45,778 nt of DNA from Chlorobiota bacterium (GTDB lineage Bacteria > Bacteroidota > Bacteroidia > Bacteroidales > Marinilabiliaceae), in NCBI GenBank assembly GCA_013153405.1, contig JAADEM010000141.1, forward strand, positions 1 to 45,778, given 5' to 3'. The notes beneath the pieces were generated by a model. The model made no database searches. It was not told where the DNA came from and saw only the letters and a program-made list of their open reading frames with translations. Every line of letters starts with the position of its first letter. Positions within the stretch are counted from its first letter, which is position 1. The position numbers and the translations under genes were made by a program. Shown piece after piece: positions 8,408 to 17,159 of this stretch.

Positions 8408-9172
8408 ATGGATTACATTGACGCCGTATTACTCATAGGAGCAGGAATAATTGCCGGATTCATCAATACCCTTGCAGGCAGCGGTTCTTTACTTACACTG
8501 CCATTACTTATGTTTCTCGGACTATCACCGCATCAGGCAAATGCCACAAACAGGGTGGCAATATTTTTTCAGAACCTTGTAGCGGTTAAAAGCTTCACAA
8601 AACAAAAAATGCTGATTCCCAAACAGGAGATGGGACTTGTAATACCGGCTCTAATTGGCTCCATAGTAGGTGCATCATTTGCTGTAAACATCGATGAGAA
8701 AATTTTACATGCTTTTATTGCAGGCCTTCTGTTTTTTATGTTTTTCATTATTCTGCTGAAACCTGACCGCTGGGTAAAGGAACAAGCAGGTAAGGTAGAA
8801 GGCAAACGACCTTTCTGGCAAATGGTAATATTCTTTTTTGTAGGAATATACGGTGGTTTCATTCAGGCCGGAGTAGGATTCTTTCTTTTAAGTGCACTTG
8901 TGCTTGGTGTGGGTTATGATCTGATTAAAGCCAATGCAGTTAAAGTCCTGATCGTTTTCTCATATACCGCCATTGCTCTCTGTATCTTCATGTGGTCGGG
9001 ACAGGTAAACTACCTTTACGGCCTGGTGCTTGCTGTTGGGAACTCGGCCGGAGCATTCATCGCTTCAAAATATGCCAAACAGATAGGTACAAAGATTATA
9101 CGTTACATTCTGCTTGCAGCAGTTCTTATCTCTGGACTTAAAATTGCAGGTGTATTTGATCTGACATTCTGA
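8408..9172 (+). CDS. TSUP (TauE/SafE) family membrane permease
   Basis: The 254-residue integral membrane protein has about eight hydrophobic segments. It has the family's N-terminal signature GFINTLAGSGSLLTLPLLM followed by GLSPHQANATNR, and a second-half counterpart GGFIQAGVGFFLL, reflecting the internal duplication of TauE/SafE proteins. The family exports or imports sulfite, sulfoacetate, taurine-derived or other organic anions, and the ligand here is not readable. It is monocistronic and convergent with the TonB-like gene, whose stop is only 11 bases away, with no terminator between them. Confidence 0.93.
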   Translation: MDYIDAVLLIGAGIIAGFINTLAGSGSLLTLPLLMFLGLSPHQANATNRVAIFFQNLVAVKSFTKQKMLIPKQEMGLVIPALIGSIVGASFAVNIDEKILHAFIAGLLFFMFFIILLKPDRWVKEQAGKVEGKRPFWQMVIFFFVGIYGGFIQAGVGFFLLSALVLGVGYDLIKANAVKVLIVFSYTAIALCIFMWSGQVNYLYGLVLAVGNSAGAFIASKYAKQIGTKIIRYILLAAVLISGLKIAGVFDLTF

Positions 9173-9183
9173 TATTAACTGGA

Positions 9184-9999
9184 TCAGTCCAGCTCAAAAT
9201 GATAAGTAATAGTTCCGTACACAAAAGCCGGAGCGTTGGGGTCTTTATTAAATTTTGCCTGCTTGGCTGCTTTAATTGCAGCAGACACTAATTGAGAATT
9301 TTGTGTAGTTGAACCTTTTAGCTGATACTCTGCTCCTACCACATATCCATTTCTGTCTACTTTTATTTTCACCACAACTATACTTGATTCCTGAATATCG
9401 TATTGTGGCTTTGGGAAAGCTCCAACAAGAGATCGTCCTGCAAGTTTGTATCCGTCCCCTCCATAACCTTCATCAGTACATGAGCTGGTACTCTTTCCGA
9501 ACACACTGGAAGTATTAATGTTTATCGCTTTTTTCTGACGCTCTAGTTCTTCCAGGCACTTACGCTCCTCTTCTGTTTTTAATATTGTTTTTTCATCTTC
9601 CATGACCTCCCCGCCCTGCGCAAAATTATAGGTAATAGTTCCGTAAACAAATGCAGGATCATTAGGATCTTTATTGAATCTTGCTTTTATTGCAGCTCTT
9701 ATTGCAGCAGAAACCAGCCGGGAATCCCGAGTTGTTGAACCTTTCAAACTATACTCCGCTCCCACAACATATCCGTTCCTGTCAACTTTTATCTTTACCA
9801 CAACAGTACCTTCTTCCCGTACATCATATTCCGGCTGAGGAAAGGATCCGACAAGAGTACGTCCTAACAGTTGAAATCCGTCATACTTTGAGACACAAGA
9901 AGTATTATAATAAGTTATTGGATTTATACTTCCTGTTGCAGATCCTGTATTTACACACCCAATAAATGAAACAAATAAAATTACAATAAACCTACTCAT
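9184..9999 (-). CDS. TonB-like lipoprotein with two tandem TonB C-terminal domains
   Basis: The 271-residue protein begins with a lipoprotein signal (MSRFIVILFVSFIGC, Cys15). It has two copies of a TonB C-terminal-like domain, each built on VGxFPxPxYDxxE, VVVKIKVDRNGYVVGAEY and FVYGTITY motifs. The second copy, with the SSVFGKST linker before it, is almost identical to the C-terminus of the adjacent tonB gene. The first is more diverged. It has no N-terminal transmembrane anchor or Pro-rich arm, so it is not a normal energy transducer. It may sit on a membrane by its lipid and compete for or modulate TonB-box binding (inference). An upstream in-frame start at 10029 would add ten residues and weaken the signal peptide. 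Confidence 0.75.
   Translation of the reverse strand: MSRFIVILFVSFIGCVNTGSATGSINPITYYNTSCVSKYDGFQLLGRTLVGSFPQPEYDVREEGTVVVKIKVDRNGYVVGAEYSLKGSTTRDSRLVSAAIRAAIKARFNKDPNDPAFVYGTITYNFAQGGEVMEDEKTILKTEEERKCLEELERQKKAININTSSVFGKSTSSCTDEGYGGDGYKLAGRSLVGAFPKPQYDIQESSIVVVKIKVDRNGYVVGAEYQLKGSTTQNSQLVSAAIKAAKQAKFNKDPNAPAFVYGTITYHFELD
9190..9459. repeat. Duplicated TonB C-terminal domain DNA, copy A
   Basis: This 270-base segment aligns without gaps to 10038-10307 (offset 848) with nine differences by eye, about 97% identity. It encodes the last domain of the TonB-like lipoprotein. Confidence 0.9.
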
Positions 10000-10031
10000 A
10001 ATAAAATCAAAAAAACAAAAGAGTCCCAATC

Positions 10032-10937
10032 TTAATCCAGCTCAAAATGATAAGTAATAGTTCCGTACACAAAAGCCGGAGCGTTGGGGTCTTTATTAAA
10101 TTTTGCCTGCTTGGCTGCTTTTATTGCAGCTGATACTAATTGAGAATTCTGCGTAGTTGAACCTTTTAGCTGATACTCTGCTCCTACCACATATCCATTT
10201 CTGTCTACTTTTATTTTCACCACAACTATACCTGATTCCTGAATATCGTATTGTGGTTTTGGGAAAGCTCCAACAAGAGATCGTCCTGCAAGCTGGTATC
10301 CGTCCCCATTTTTCCCCTGCCCGCTGCCTGAACGATTTTTCGAATTGGGGTCGCCAGTAACATATCCCTGATTTCCGCTTCCTTTAGTATCACCTTCAGA
10401 TGTGCTTGATCCTGTGCTTTTACCGAATACACTAGAAACTTTATTGTTAATAGCTTTTGCTTCCTCCTGTTTTTTACGCTCCTCCTCTTCCTTTCTCTTG
10501 CGTTCCTCCTCCAGTTTTCTCTGTTTCTCCTCTTCTATTTTTCTCAAACGCTCTTTCTCCGCTTGTATTCTTGCCTCTTCGAGCTTTCTCTTCCGCTCTT
10601 CTTCTTCCTTTCGTTTTTGCTCTTCACTTTTTACTTCCGGTGCTTCATCGTAATCCTGAGTCTTTATCTGCTCTTTGGTTTTTTCTGTTTTTTGCGGTTT
10701 TGATACGGAAGGAGGCGTTTTTACAGGTTTGGGATTAGCAGCCGGTGCCGGAGATGTTTTCGGCTCCTGCTTCCCCCAGCCAATTTTTGAATCACCCAGA
10801 TTCACAAGAATACCCTCCTCCTCCTTTTTTATGGTTGAGAGACCAAACATCAACAGAAATACCAGCACCATGACATGAAATATTATTGTGCCGATAACTC
10901 CCTGCGCTTTATATTTCTTCTCTTTATTCTTTTGCAC
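10032..10937 (-). CDS. tonB: TonB energy transducer
   Basis: The 301-residue TonB has the classic three parts: a cytoplasmic start and transmembrane helix (about residues 13-33), a Pro/Lys-rich region (SPAPAANPKPVKTPP, about 62-76) followed by a long Glu/Arg/Lys coiled-coil-like stretch (about 105-165), and a C-terminal domain with YDIQESGIVVVKIKV and FVYGTITYHFELD. It couples the proton motive force harvested by ExbB/ExbD to outer-membrane TonB-dependent receptors. The start is a GTG at 10937 overlapping the exbD stop by 14 bases, consistent with translational coupling. Its last 270 bases are nearly duplicated in the next gene. Confidence 0.92.
   Translation of the reverse strand: MQKNKEKKYKAQGVIGTIIFHVMVLVFLLMFGLSTIKKEEEGILVNLGDSKIGWGKQEPKTSPAPAANPKPVKTPPSVSKPQKTEKTKEQIKTQDYDEAPEVKSEEQKRKEEEERKRKLEEARIQAEKERLRKIEEEKQRKLEEERKRKEEEERKKQEEAKAINNKVSSVFGKSTGSSTSEGDTKGSGNQGYVTGDPNSKNRSGSGQGKNGDGYQLAGRSLVGAFPKPQYDIQESGIVVVKIKVDRNGYVVGAEYQLKGSTTQNSQLVSAAIKAAKQAKFNKDPNAPAFVYGTITYHFELD
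10038..10307. repeat. Duplicated TonB C-terminal domain DNA, copy B
   Basis: This is the partner of 9190-9459, with no indels and nine substitutions counted by eye. It encodes the C-terminal domain of tonB. Confidence 0.9.
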
Positions 10938-11322
10938 TTGTGGCCAGTATTAGCTTGTATCTGTTTCTAACTGCAATATCTCTTATCTTTCCCACAACCC
11001 AGAACGGCACCGACTCGTCTACATGCAGCGCCACATACGTTTCAGGTTGTTGCTGAATTATACTTCTCAGTTTCGGTTCTATCTGACTGAATGAAACCTC
11101 CTCTCCTTCCACATAGTAGTGAAGGTCTCTGGTTACCGAAATTGTTGTATTCGGCTTAGCCGATACCTGGTGGTCACTCTTTGGCAAATCAATATCTTTT
11201 CTGGCATAAGGAGTAACAAGCGTTGATGTGATCATGAAAAATATCAACAGCAAAAAAACAATGTCGGTCATTGACGACATACTGAAACCCGAATCAACCT
11301 TACTCCTACGTTTAAATCCCAT
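10924..11322 (-). CDS. exbD: ExbD-family biopolymer transport protein (second copy)
   Basis: The 132-residue ExbD/TolR family protein has a short cytoplasmic start, one transmembrane helix with the essential proton-relay Asp (MSSMTDIVFLLLIFFMITST, Asp about residue 20), then a periplasmic domain. It works in the ExbB5-ExbD2 motor that drives TonB. The helix is almost identical to that of the upstream exbD, while the periplasmic domains have diverged, which suggests a heteromeric motor. It starts one base after the upstream exbD stop and overlaps the tonB start. Confidence 0.93.
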   Translation of the reverse strand: MGFKRRSKVDSGFSMSSMTDIVFLLLIFFMITSTLVTPYARKDIDLPKSDHQVSAKPNTTISVTRDLHYYVEGEEVSFSQIEPKLRSIIQQQPETYVALHVDESVPFWVVGKIRDIAVRNRYKLILATSAKE

Positions 11323-11712
11323 TTATCTGATATCTAAAACAACTTTATTTCCCAATGTCTCGGCAATATCCAGCACCATTGCCACATCCCCTGTTTTTGC
11401 ATTCTTATCGGTCCGAAGTTTTATCACAGCTTTTTCGTTTCCCGATAATATCTGAACCAAGCGCATCTCAACATTCGATTTGCTTATTTTCCTGTTATTC
11501 ACATAAAAACTTCCACCTGCAGTTACACGAACATTCACATACTTAGGAAGGTTTTTGGTAGTGACACTTTTTTTCGGAATAACAAGTTTTAAGGCATTAG
11601 GGTGTACAAGTGTAGACGTAATCATAAAAAATATGAGCAGCAGGAACACTATGTCAGTCATAGACGACATGCTGAACGACGCACTCACTTTGCTTCTTCT
11701 CCTTAATGCCAT
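11323..11712 (-). CDS. exbD: ExbD-family biopolymer transport protein (first copy)
   Basis: The 129-residue ExbD/TolR protein has the same transmembrane segment as its neighbour (SMTDIVFLLLIFFMITSTLV, with the conserved Asp). Its periplasmic domain, rich in Lys and Val, is distinct. It abuts the next exbD without a spacer and lies 25 bases after exbB. Tandem exbD genes after exbB are common in Bacteroidota. The two proteins probably form a heterodimeric stator partner. Confidence 0.93.
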   Translation of the reverse strand: MALRRRSKVSASFSMSSMTDIVFLLLIFFMITSTLVHPNALKLVIPKKSVTTKNLPKYVNVRVTAGGSFYVNNRKISKSNVEMRLVQILSGNEKAVIKLRTDKNAKTGDVAMVLDIAETLGNKVVLDIR

Positions 11713-11737
11713 ATTCTGCAGGTTCTTTTATGAAAAT

Positions 11738-12421
11738 TTATCTTGCCGGTTCATTCAGCAGGTCAAGGAACTCAAGAGCATGAGCCTGCATATTATGCAC
11801 AACCTTATCAACCCGTGTAACCAGATAATTGTATGCAAAATAGGCTATAATACCTATAATAAGACCGGTAACAGTGGTAACCATTGCAGTATAAATCCCC
11901 GACGACAGCAGGCTGACATCTATATTATTACCGGCATTTGCCATGTCGAAGAATGCACGTATCATTCCGATAACGGTACCAAGGAAACCAATCATAGGAG
12001 CACCTCCTGCTACCGTTGCAAGAACAGACAATCCTTTTTCCATCTTACTAATCTCAAGATTACCCACATTTTCGATAGCCATATTTACATCATTCAATGG
12101 TCGTCCGATACGTGTAATCCCTTTTTCTATCATTCTGGCAATCGGAGTATCCTGCGACTGGCACAAAGCTAGTGCTGAATCTATTTTACCATCGTGAATA
12201 TAATCCTTAATACGATTCATGAAATTATCATCAATTCTGGATGCTTTTTTTATGGCAAAATACCTCTCAAAAAAGATGTAAACCGAAATAATTGACAGAA
12301 GCAGTAACGGTATCATTATCCAGCCACCGCTTATCGCCATCTGAATATAGTCAATAGTAACCTCCTTAGCTTCATCTGCTGCTTCCGGCGGTACTGTCTG
12401 TATTAACATTAATAAGTTCAT
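11738..12421 (-). CDS. exbB: ExbB/TolQ/MotA-family proton channel protein
   Basis: The 227-residue inner-membrane protein has three hydrophobic segments: about residues 29-50 (ISGGWIMIPLLLLSIISVYI), 130-155 (VAGGAPMIGFLGTVIGMI) and 175-200 (TAMVTTVTGLIIGIIAYFAY). The GAPMIGFLGTVIGMIRAF and TGLIIGIIAYFAYN motifs are diagnostic of ExbB/TolQ/MotA. It is the pentameric channel of the TonB motor and the first gene of a five-gene minus-strand operon. A -7 box lies at 12471-12478. Confidence 0.95.
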   Translation of the reverse strand: MNLLMLIQTVPPEAADEAKEVTIDYIQMAISGGWIMIPLLLLSIISVYIFFERYFAIKKASRIDDNFMNRIKDYIHDGKIDSALALCQSQDTPIARMIEKGITRIGRPLNDVNMAIENVGNLEISKMEKGLSVLATVAGGAPMIGFLGTVIGMIRAFFDMANAGNNIDVSLLSSGIYTAMVTTVTGLIIGIIAYFAYNYLVTRVDKVVHNMQAHALEFLDLLNEPAR

Positions 12422-12470
12422 AGATATAATTTTTCTAATGTGTCTATCCGTTAATCTTTAAAATTCTGTT

Positions 12471-12478
12471 CAAAAATA
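12471..12478 (-). promoter_or_regulatory. -7 box for the exbB-tonB operon
   Basis: Read on the minus strand, TATTTTTG matches TAnnTTTG, 50 bases before the exbB ATG. It is the best candidate in the 118-base gap between tamB and exbB. The region is AT-rich, so a chance match is possible. Confidence 0.4.
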
Positions 12479-12539
12479 ATATTTAATTTTTAAGAATGAT
12501 TTGAATGTATAATACTTCAGTAATAATAAACGAATAGTT

Positions 12540-15500
12540 TTACAAATCATTTTGTTTTTCCTCTTTTTTTTCATTGTTATTGTTCAGTACGCCTTCCTGT
12601 TTATTTGTTTTCTTACTTTTCTTTTTTTCCCTTCTTTTTTTTCCTGTAAGCTTATCCCAGTAGCGCCGCATTAATTCCCCGAATGTATTAAACTCTTCAT
12701 TAAACGAAATACCAACCCCCTGAGTTGTAGGAGACGTTTCATAAATATCATTATTGGTATGTGTGTATGCCTTTGCCCTGATAGTACCTTTTCTGTTCAG
12801 TTTAACCTCAATATCGAAGTCACCGATAATTTTACTCATATCTTCTGTCTCATAATTTCCGTAACCGACATTACTGTTCAGGGTAACCCAGTTATTAAAC
12901 ATCTGAGTTGATAACGCAACTTCAAACTCATCGCTTGTAATTTCATCGCCAGGGCGGTAGCTCACCCCTATATCAACATCATTGCTAATCTGTGAAAGCC
13001 AGTGACTCAACTGATTCGAAAGCATCTCGGTGGTAGTAACAACTGCCGCATTACTTCCTGCCTTAGCTGTAGATTCACTTACTCTGGCATATTCCGGAGC
13101 ATAGAAACGGTTAAGAATAAGTAGAGAAAGTACCTGCCTGTTAAGTTCCTCTTCTGATGTTATGTATTCATCAATTATATTCTGGTTGGTATTGCTTACT
13201 GATGGGGTTTTAATCTCAAATCTGATATTTGGTTTCAAAAGACGGTCAGTCAGAATAAGATTTACATTTATCGGTACTCTTTTCTGGAACTCGGAAGCAG
13301 ATGCAGGATCAAGGGTAGGAGCAACAAGTTCATACATAGAGGCCTTCAGCTTATAGGTAGCTGTAAGATCGATTAATGCGTTATACGGAGAGCCGTCCCA
13401 CCTTATAGTGCTTCCGCTGTTTATCTCAAATCTCTTATTTATTACATTCTGAAGGGTAAACATATAATCCCCTTGTTCTATCACATACTCACCATAAAAA
13501 TATACATTACCAGTTTTATCAATCTTTATTCTGATATCACCATTCCCTGTTCCTTTCATTACATCACCCACTTTGGAATCAAATATCATCTGAATTTTTG
13601 CTGCAGGAGTTATTTCAAGATCCATTGTAATGTCCATTCCCGAAACATCTACTTTATACTCCTCTTTTTTATCAGTCTCTTTTTTATTATCAGATTTTTC
13701 AGCTCCGATGAATCTTATAAAATCCGTTTCTTCGGCATTTCCCGTCGATTCCAGAGGAATAAATATCCTGGTATCACCAACCGACTTTGCAACAACATCA
13801 ATTTTTATATCATTGGTAATTCCGGATAAGGACATGGTTCCGTCGGCAAAAGCTGTTCCATAGTAATCCTCATTATCTTTTTCAGTAGTATTAAGAACCA
13901 TGATATTTTTCGCTTCAAGAAAGATGTTGTATTTCATGTCATGAAAAAAAGTATGTTCTATTGTCCCCCTGAAATAGCCCTGATGTCCGAACTTATCTCT
14001 GAATGTCATATCCTTGAATATCATTTTATGAGGTTCAAGAATAACCGAATCAGTTAAAGTATATGAAGTTTTCAACAGGTCGATCTCAAAATTAACATCG
14101 TTCGCACAAACCTTGGCTGTAAGCTCGGGCGAACTCAATGTACCTTTTAAAGAGGCCTCTCCCGATGCCGTTCCTTTAATATTTTTCATGATATGTCCCA
14201 GATACATATTCAGAAAAGCAACAGGAAGACTGTCCAGTTTTAGCTCAAGATCAACATATTTATCTTTTATGCCTATTCCACCTCCGCCGTTCAGTAACTG
14301 TTTACCATTTTTATCAACAGAAACCGAAAGATTAATATATTTATTTTCTGAATCGTATCCGCTTTTGAGTCTGAAATCACCAATACTGTCACTATTCACA
14401 ACGAACCGGCTGACACTAATATTGCTTGTAACCAGAGGCGTTTTAAAAAGGTGTTTTATTCTGATATCACTATCAAGTATTCCGTTTAATTTTAAATTTT
14501 TAATCTCTTTATTTGCCAGAATAGCCCCCAGATCGATATTATCTATAAACATATCCAGTTGGTCATCATCATCATTTTTCTGCTGATATCCGTTTATCCC
14601 AACCTGCTGATTTCCCGACCATATTCTGAAATTCCTTATTGAGAATCCTTCAGGATATATATATATGTGAGTTGGCTGTATCCTCCACAGGCTATCATTG
14701 GCAATGATTTGCGAAGGCTTAATGTTTACATTATAAAATAATCCCCGGCTTTTTCGGCTAAAATGTGTTACCGTAAACAATGACCCGCTATTGGTTTTTT
14801 CGTCCCAGTTATTCCAGAACACATTCACAACCAGACTGTCACCCGCCGCTCTCTGATGTATACTAAGATTATTAAATGTAACAAAATCACCAATCGACAA
14901 GGTTCTGAAACGTGATATAACAGACACCCTGTTATTCTTTTTTGCATTAATATAAAGAGATGTTTTGTCGGTTTTTAATGACCCATAATTCAGATAATCG
15001 AATTCTCCTTCTATATCAACAAGTTCTTTATCGCTGTTAATACTCCCCATTATTGTACCCTCATCGGATACATCAAGTTTTGGCATCAGGATATTTGCAA
15101 TGTCGTGTATTTTCTTAAAACTTATGACAAAATTAAAGTCATTTGATTTTTTATATTTATCCGGTTTTTTAATGTTTTTTTTCTTCAGTAATGAAGGTAC
15201 AAACTCATTAACAATGCTAATGAAAGTACCTCCCAGCTTGCGGAAATTATACACACCTGTTACCTCACCTTCAAGCAGGTCAGACTGAAGGACTGCATGT
15301 TTCAGGGAATCGACTCTGTAAGCAACAAGCACCAGTGAGTCCATCGAGAAATTACGTTCGGGAGATTCCAGTTTCAGATTATCAACCCTTGCATATCCAA
15401 CAATATCATCAAAACTTTTAATGTGCATATTGGTTTCAACACTGCAAGATAGTTTTGCTCCGGGAACACTATTCAGCACATTCAGCTGAGATAAGTCGAC

Positions 15501-17033
15501 ATCTTCAACCGATGCAACAAAATTATACTCCGGAACCTCGCCCGAGTAATCTATCTTTCCGGAAAAATAAAGGCTACCGTTAGGATCGCTGACAAAAACA
15601 TTGCCATTAAAATGCTGATTGGCAAGATAGCCCGAAAGAACTATATTTTTATATGAATGCCTGTTGTACTTTAAAGAGTCAATATTACCATCAAGAAAAA
15701 CCATAAATTTCTTTGCGGAAGTACGGCTTCCTTTAATTGTCATATTCATCGTAATATTCCCAAGGTTTTTCTCATATCCAAATAAACTTCCTATACCAAA
15801 CTCTTCGGTAGAAACATTACCTGCAAAATATATTTTCTTTTCTTTCTCCTTATATTTCAAACCTATATCGGTTTTAATAGAACCCAAATCCGTATTGAAA
15901 TCACCAAAAGCAACTATATCGGATATAAAACCTGTGAGGTTTCCTTTATATCTGATAGTTCCAAGACGGGAGAATGATTCCGGCAGTTCAAATGCTTTAT
16001 CGTTTGATATAGTAAGTAACCGTTCAAGATCCGTAATGTCAGTTGTCAGTGATTTTATATCAAGGAAGAGAAAAGCATCCAGAAAATCAGGAAGGCCATC
16101 AATAGCAAAATCAAATTCCAGCTTTGAATTATCACCAATGGCAATATTAAGATCCTTACCTTTCAGATTTGCAATCTTGCCTTTAAGTTTACCCGAAAAG
16201 ACAACTTTTCCTTTAAACACTTTAAATGCCGGAATGAACCGTTTTATATCAATATCGGAAATAAAACTTTTATCGAGCCCCACAAACAACGGTGAGGTTT
16301 CAGCATATTTTCTGAAATCATCAAAGCCCGTGACAGCTACATTAAGACTGTCAATGTTTAATCCTGAGCGCCTGGTCCTGAGCGAAAAACTATTCAAAAT
16401 AAGGCGTCCCAAGTTATAAGTTACCTGCCCGTTCCCATCTTTCAGATAAAATCCGTTATTCAGGCCAAAGGAAATTTCATTTATCTCAGCATGAATGAAA
16501 TTTTTTTCTGTTTTTATATTATCAAGCTCAATATTAAACTTTTTAATCTCAATATGGTTTCGCTCCTGCTTATCTGAATTTTCGACAGGATAATCGGCAT
16601 ACATTCTGCCGTTTTTTATACTTACAGCCCCCAGTCCCAGTCTCCACCCGGGCACTGTGTCTTTTTTCTGCCCCTTAAATGCATTCAGAATAAATGTAAA
16701 ATTAAAAGCGGTATCATACTTTGATATATTCAGCCTGGGTTCATCCAGAAAGATATTTTTTACATAAATATTTTTATTTGTTACGCTAAAACTATCAATC
16801 AATGCATCAATCTCAGAAACAAACACAAGAGAGTCGCCCTGTTCGTCACGTATTAATACATTATACAATGAAAGTCTGTGAAATGGTTTTATTCTGGCTT
16901 TATCTATGGATATCTCCGTTTTAAGCTTATCGGAAAGTTCTCGCACCACCAGATTAGCAAGTTTTGTCTGAAAGTACGGTATATAAAAGAGACTATAAAA
17001 CAACGCCGGCAATAAAAGTATTACCAGAATCAC
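12540..17033 (-). CDS. tamB: TamB-like inner-membrane/periplasmic AsmA-superfamily protein
   Basis: The 1497-residue protein has one N-terminal transmembrane helix (about residues 2-18). It is followed by a very long beta-strand-rich region with repeated short hydrophobic-polar strands, and the C-terminal TamB/DUF490 domain (GNVYFYGEYVIEQGDYMFTL, FEINSGSTIRWDGSPYNALI, and LTDRLLKPNIRFEI). These proteins span the periplasm as a hydrophobic groove and move phospholipid, or help BamA-type barrels assemble. It ends in a Lys/Glu/Asn-rich tail. The start is a GTG at 17033. Sixteen further in-frame sense codons upstream are lysine-rich and contain no ATG, GTG or TTG. No tamA-like gene is in the window. 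Confidence 0.92.
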   Translation of the reverse strand: MILVILLLPALFYSLFYIPYFQTKLANLVVRELSDKLKTEISIDKARIKPFHRLSLYNVLIRDEQGDSLVFVSEIDALIDSFSVTNKNIYVKNIFLDEPRLNISKYDTAFNFTFILNAFKGQKKDTVPGWRLGLGAVSIKNGRMYADYPVENSDKQERNHIEIKKFNIELDNIKTEKNFIHAEINEISFGLNNGFYLKDGNGQVTYNLGRLILNSFSLRTRRSGLNIDSLNVAVTGFDDFRKYAETSPLFVGLDKSFISDIDIKRFIPAFKVFKGKVVFSGKLKGKIANLKGKDLNIAIGDNSKLEFDFAIDGLPDFLDAFLFLDIKSLTTDITDLERLLTISNDKAFELPESFSRLGTIRYKGNLTGFISDIVAFGDFNTDLGSIKTDIGLKYKEKEKKIYFAGNVSTEEFGIGSLFGYEKNLGNITMNMTIKGSRTSAKKFMVFLDGNIDSLKYNRHSYKNIVLSGYLANQHFNGNVFVSDPNGSLYFSGKIDYSGEVPEYNFVASVEDVDLSQLNVLNSVPGAKLSCSVETNMHIKSFDDIVGYARVDNLKLESPERNFSMDSLVLVAYRVDSLKHAVLQSDLLEGEVTGVYNFRKLGGTFISIVNEFVPSLLKKKNIKKPDKYKKSNDFNFVISFKKIHDIANILMPKLDVSDEGTIMGSINSDKELVDIEGEFDYLNYGSLKTDKTSLYINAKKNNRVSVISRFRTLSIGDFVTFNNLSIHQRAAGDSLVVNVFWNNWDEKTNSGSLFTVTHFSRKSRGLFYNVNIKPSQIIANDSLWRIQPTHIYIYPEGFSIRNFRIWSGNQQVGINGYQQKNDDDDQLDMFIDNIDLGAILANKEIKNLKLNGILDSDIRIKHLFKTPLVTSNISVSRFVVNSDSIGDFRLKSGYDSENKYINLSVSVDKNGKQLLNGGGGIGIKDKYVDLELKLDSLPVAFLNMYLGHIMKNIKGTASGEASLKGTLSSPELTAKVCANDVNFEIDLLKTSYTLTDSVILEPHKMIFKDMTFRDKFGHQGYFRGTIEHTFFHDMKYNIFLEAKNIMVLNTTEKDNEDYYGTAFADGTMSLSGITNDIKIDVVAKSVGDTRIFIPLESTGNAEETDFIRFIGAEKSDNKKETDKKEEYKVDVSGMDITMDLEITPAAKIQMIFDSKVGDVMKGTGNGDIRIKIDKTGNVYFYGEYVIEQGDYMFTLQNVINKRFEINSGSTIRWDGSPYNALIDLTATYKLKASMYELVAPTLDPASASEFQKRVPINVNLILTDRLLKPNIRFEIKTPSVSNTNQNIIDEYITSEEELNRQVLSLLILNRFYAPEYARVSESTAKAGSNAAVVTTTEMLSNQLSHWLSQISNDVDIGVSYRPGDEITSDEFEVALSTQMFNNWVTLNSNVGYGNYETEDMSKIIGDFDIEVKLNRKGTIRAKAYTHTNNDIYETSPTTQGVGISFNEEFNTFGELMRRYWDKLTGKKRREKKKSKKTNKQEGVLNNNNEKKEEKQNDL

Positions 17034-17088
17034 ATATAACCATATTTTGAGTTTTTTTTTTATAATTTTACCGCTTTTCAGGTTCCCA

Positions 17089-17096
17089 CAAAAATA
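17089..17096 (-). promoter_or_regulatory. -7 box for tamB
   Basis: Minus-strand TATTTTTG fits TAnnTTTG and lies 55 bases before the GTG start. Transcription would begin near 17082, giving a leader of roughly 50 bases that contains an A10 tract. Confidence 0.4.
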
Positions 17097-17159
17097 TAAA
17101 AAAGCACGGGATTACTTACATACGAAAATATTAATATTTAATAATTTAACATAAGACAG

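Noticed and set aside
11555..12172. 205-codon plus-strand open frame opposite exbB and exbD
   Set aside because: It lies antisense to well-supported ExbB/ExbD motifs and has no family signature, so it is a shadow.
15664..16419. 251-codon plus-strand open frame opposite tamB
   Set aside because: It is antisense to a long, continuous TamB reading frame and its composition is that of a complementary shadow.
17034..17111. Frameshift at the A10 tract in front of tamB
   Set aside because: The other two frames hit stops within the leader (TGA and TAA), so shifting at the tract would not give a longer protein with a normal start.
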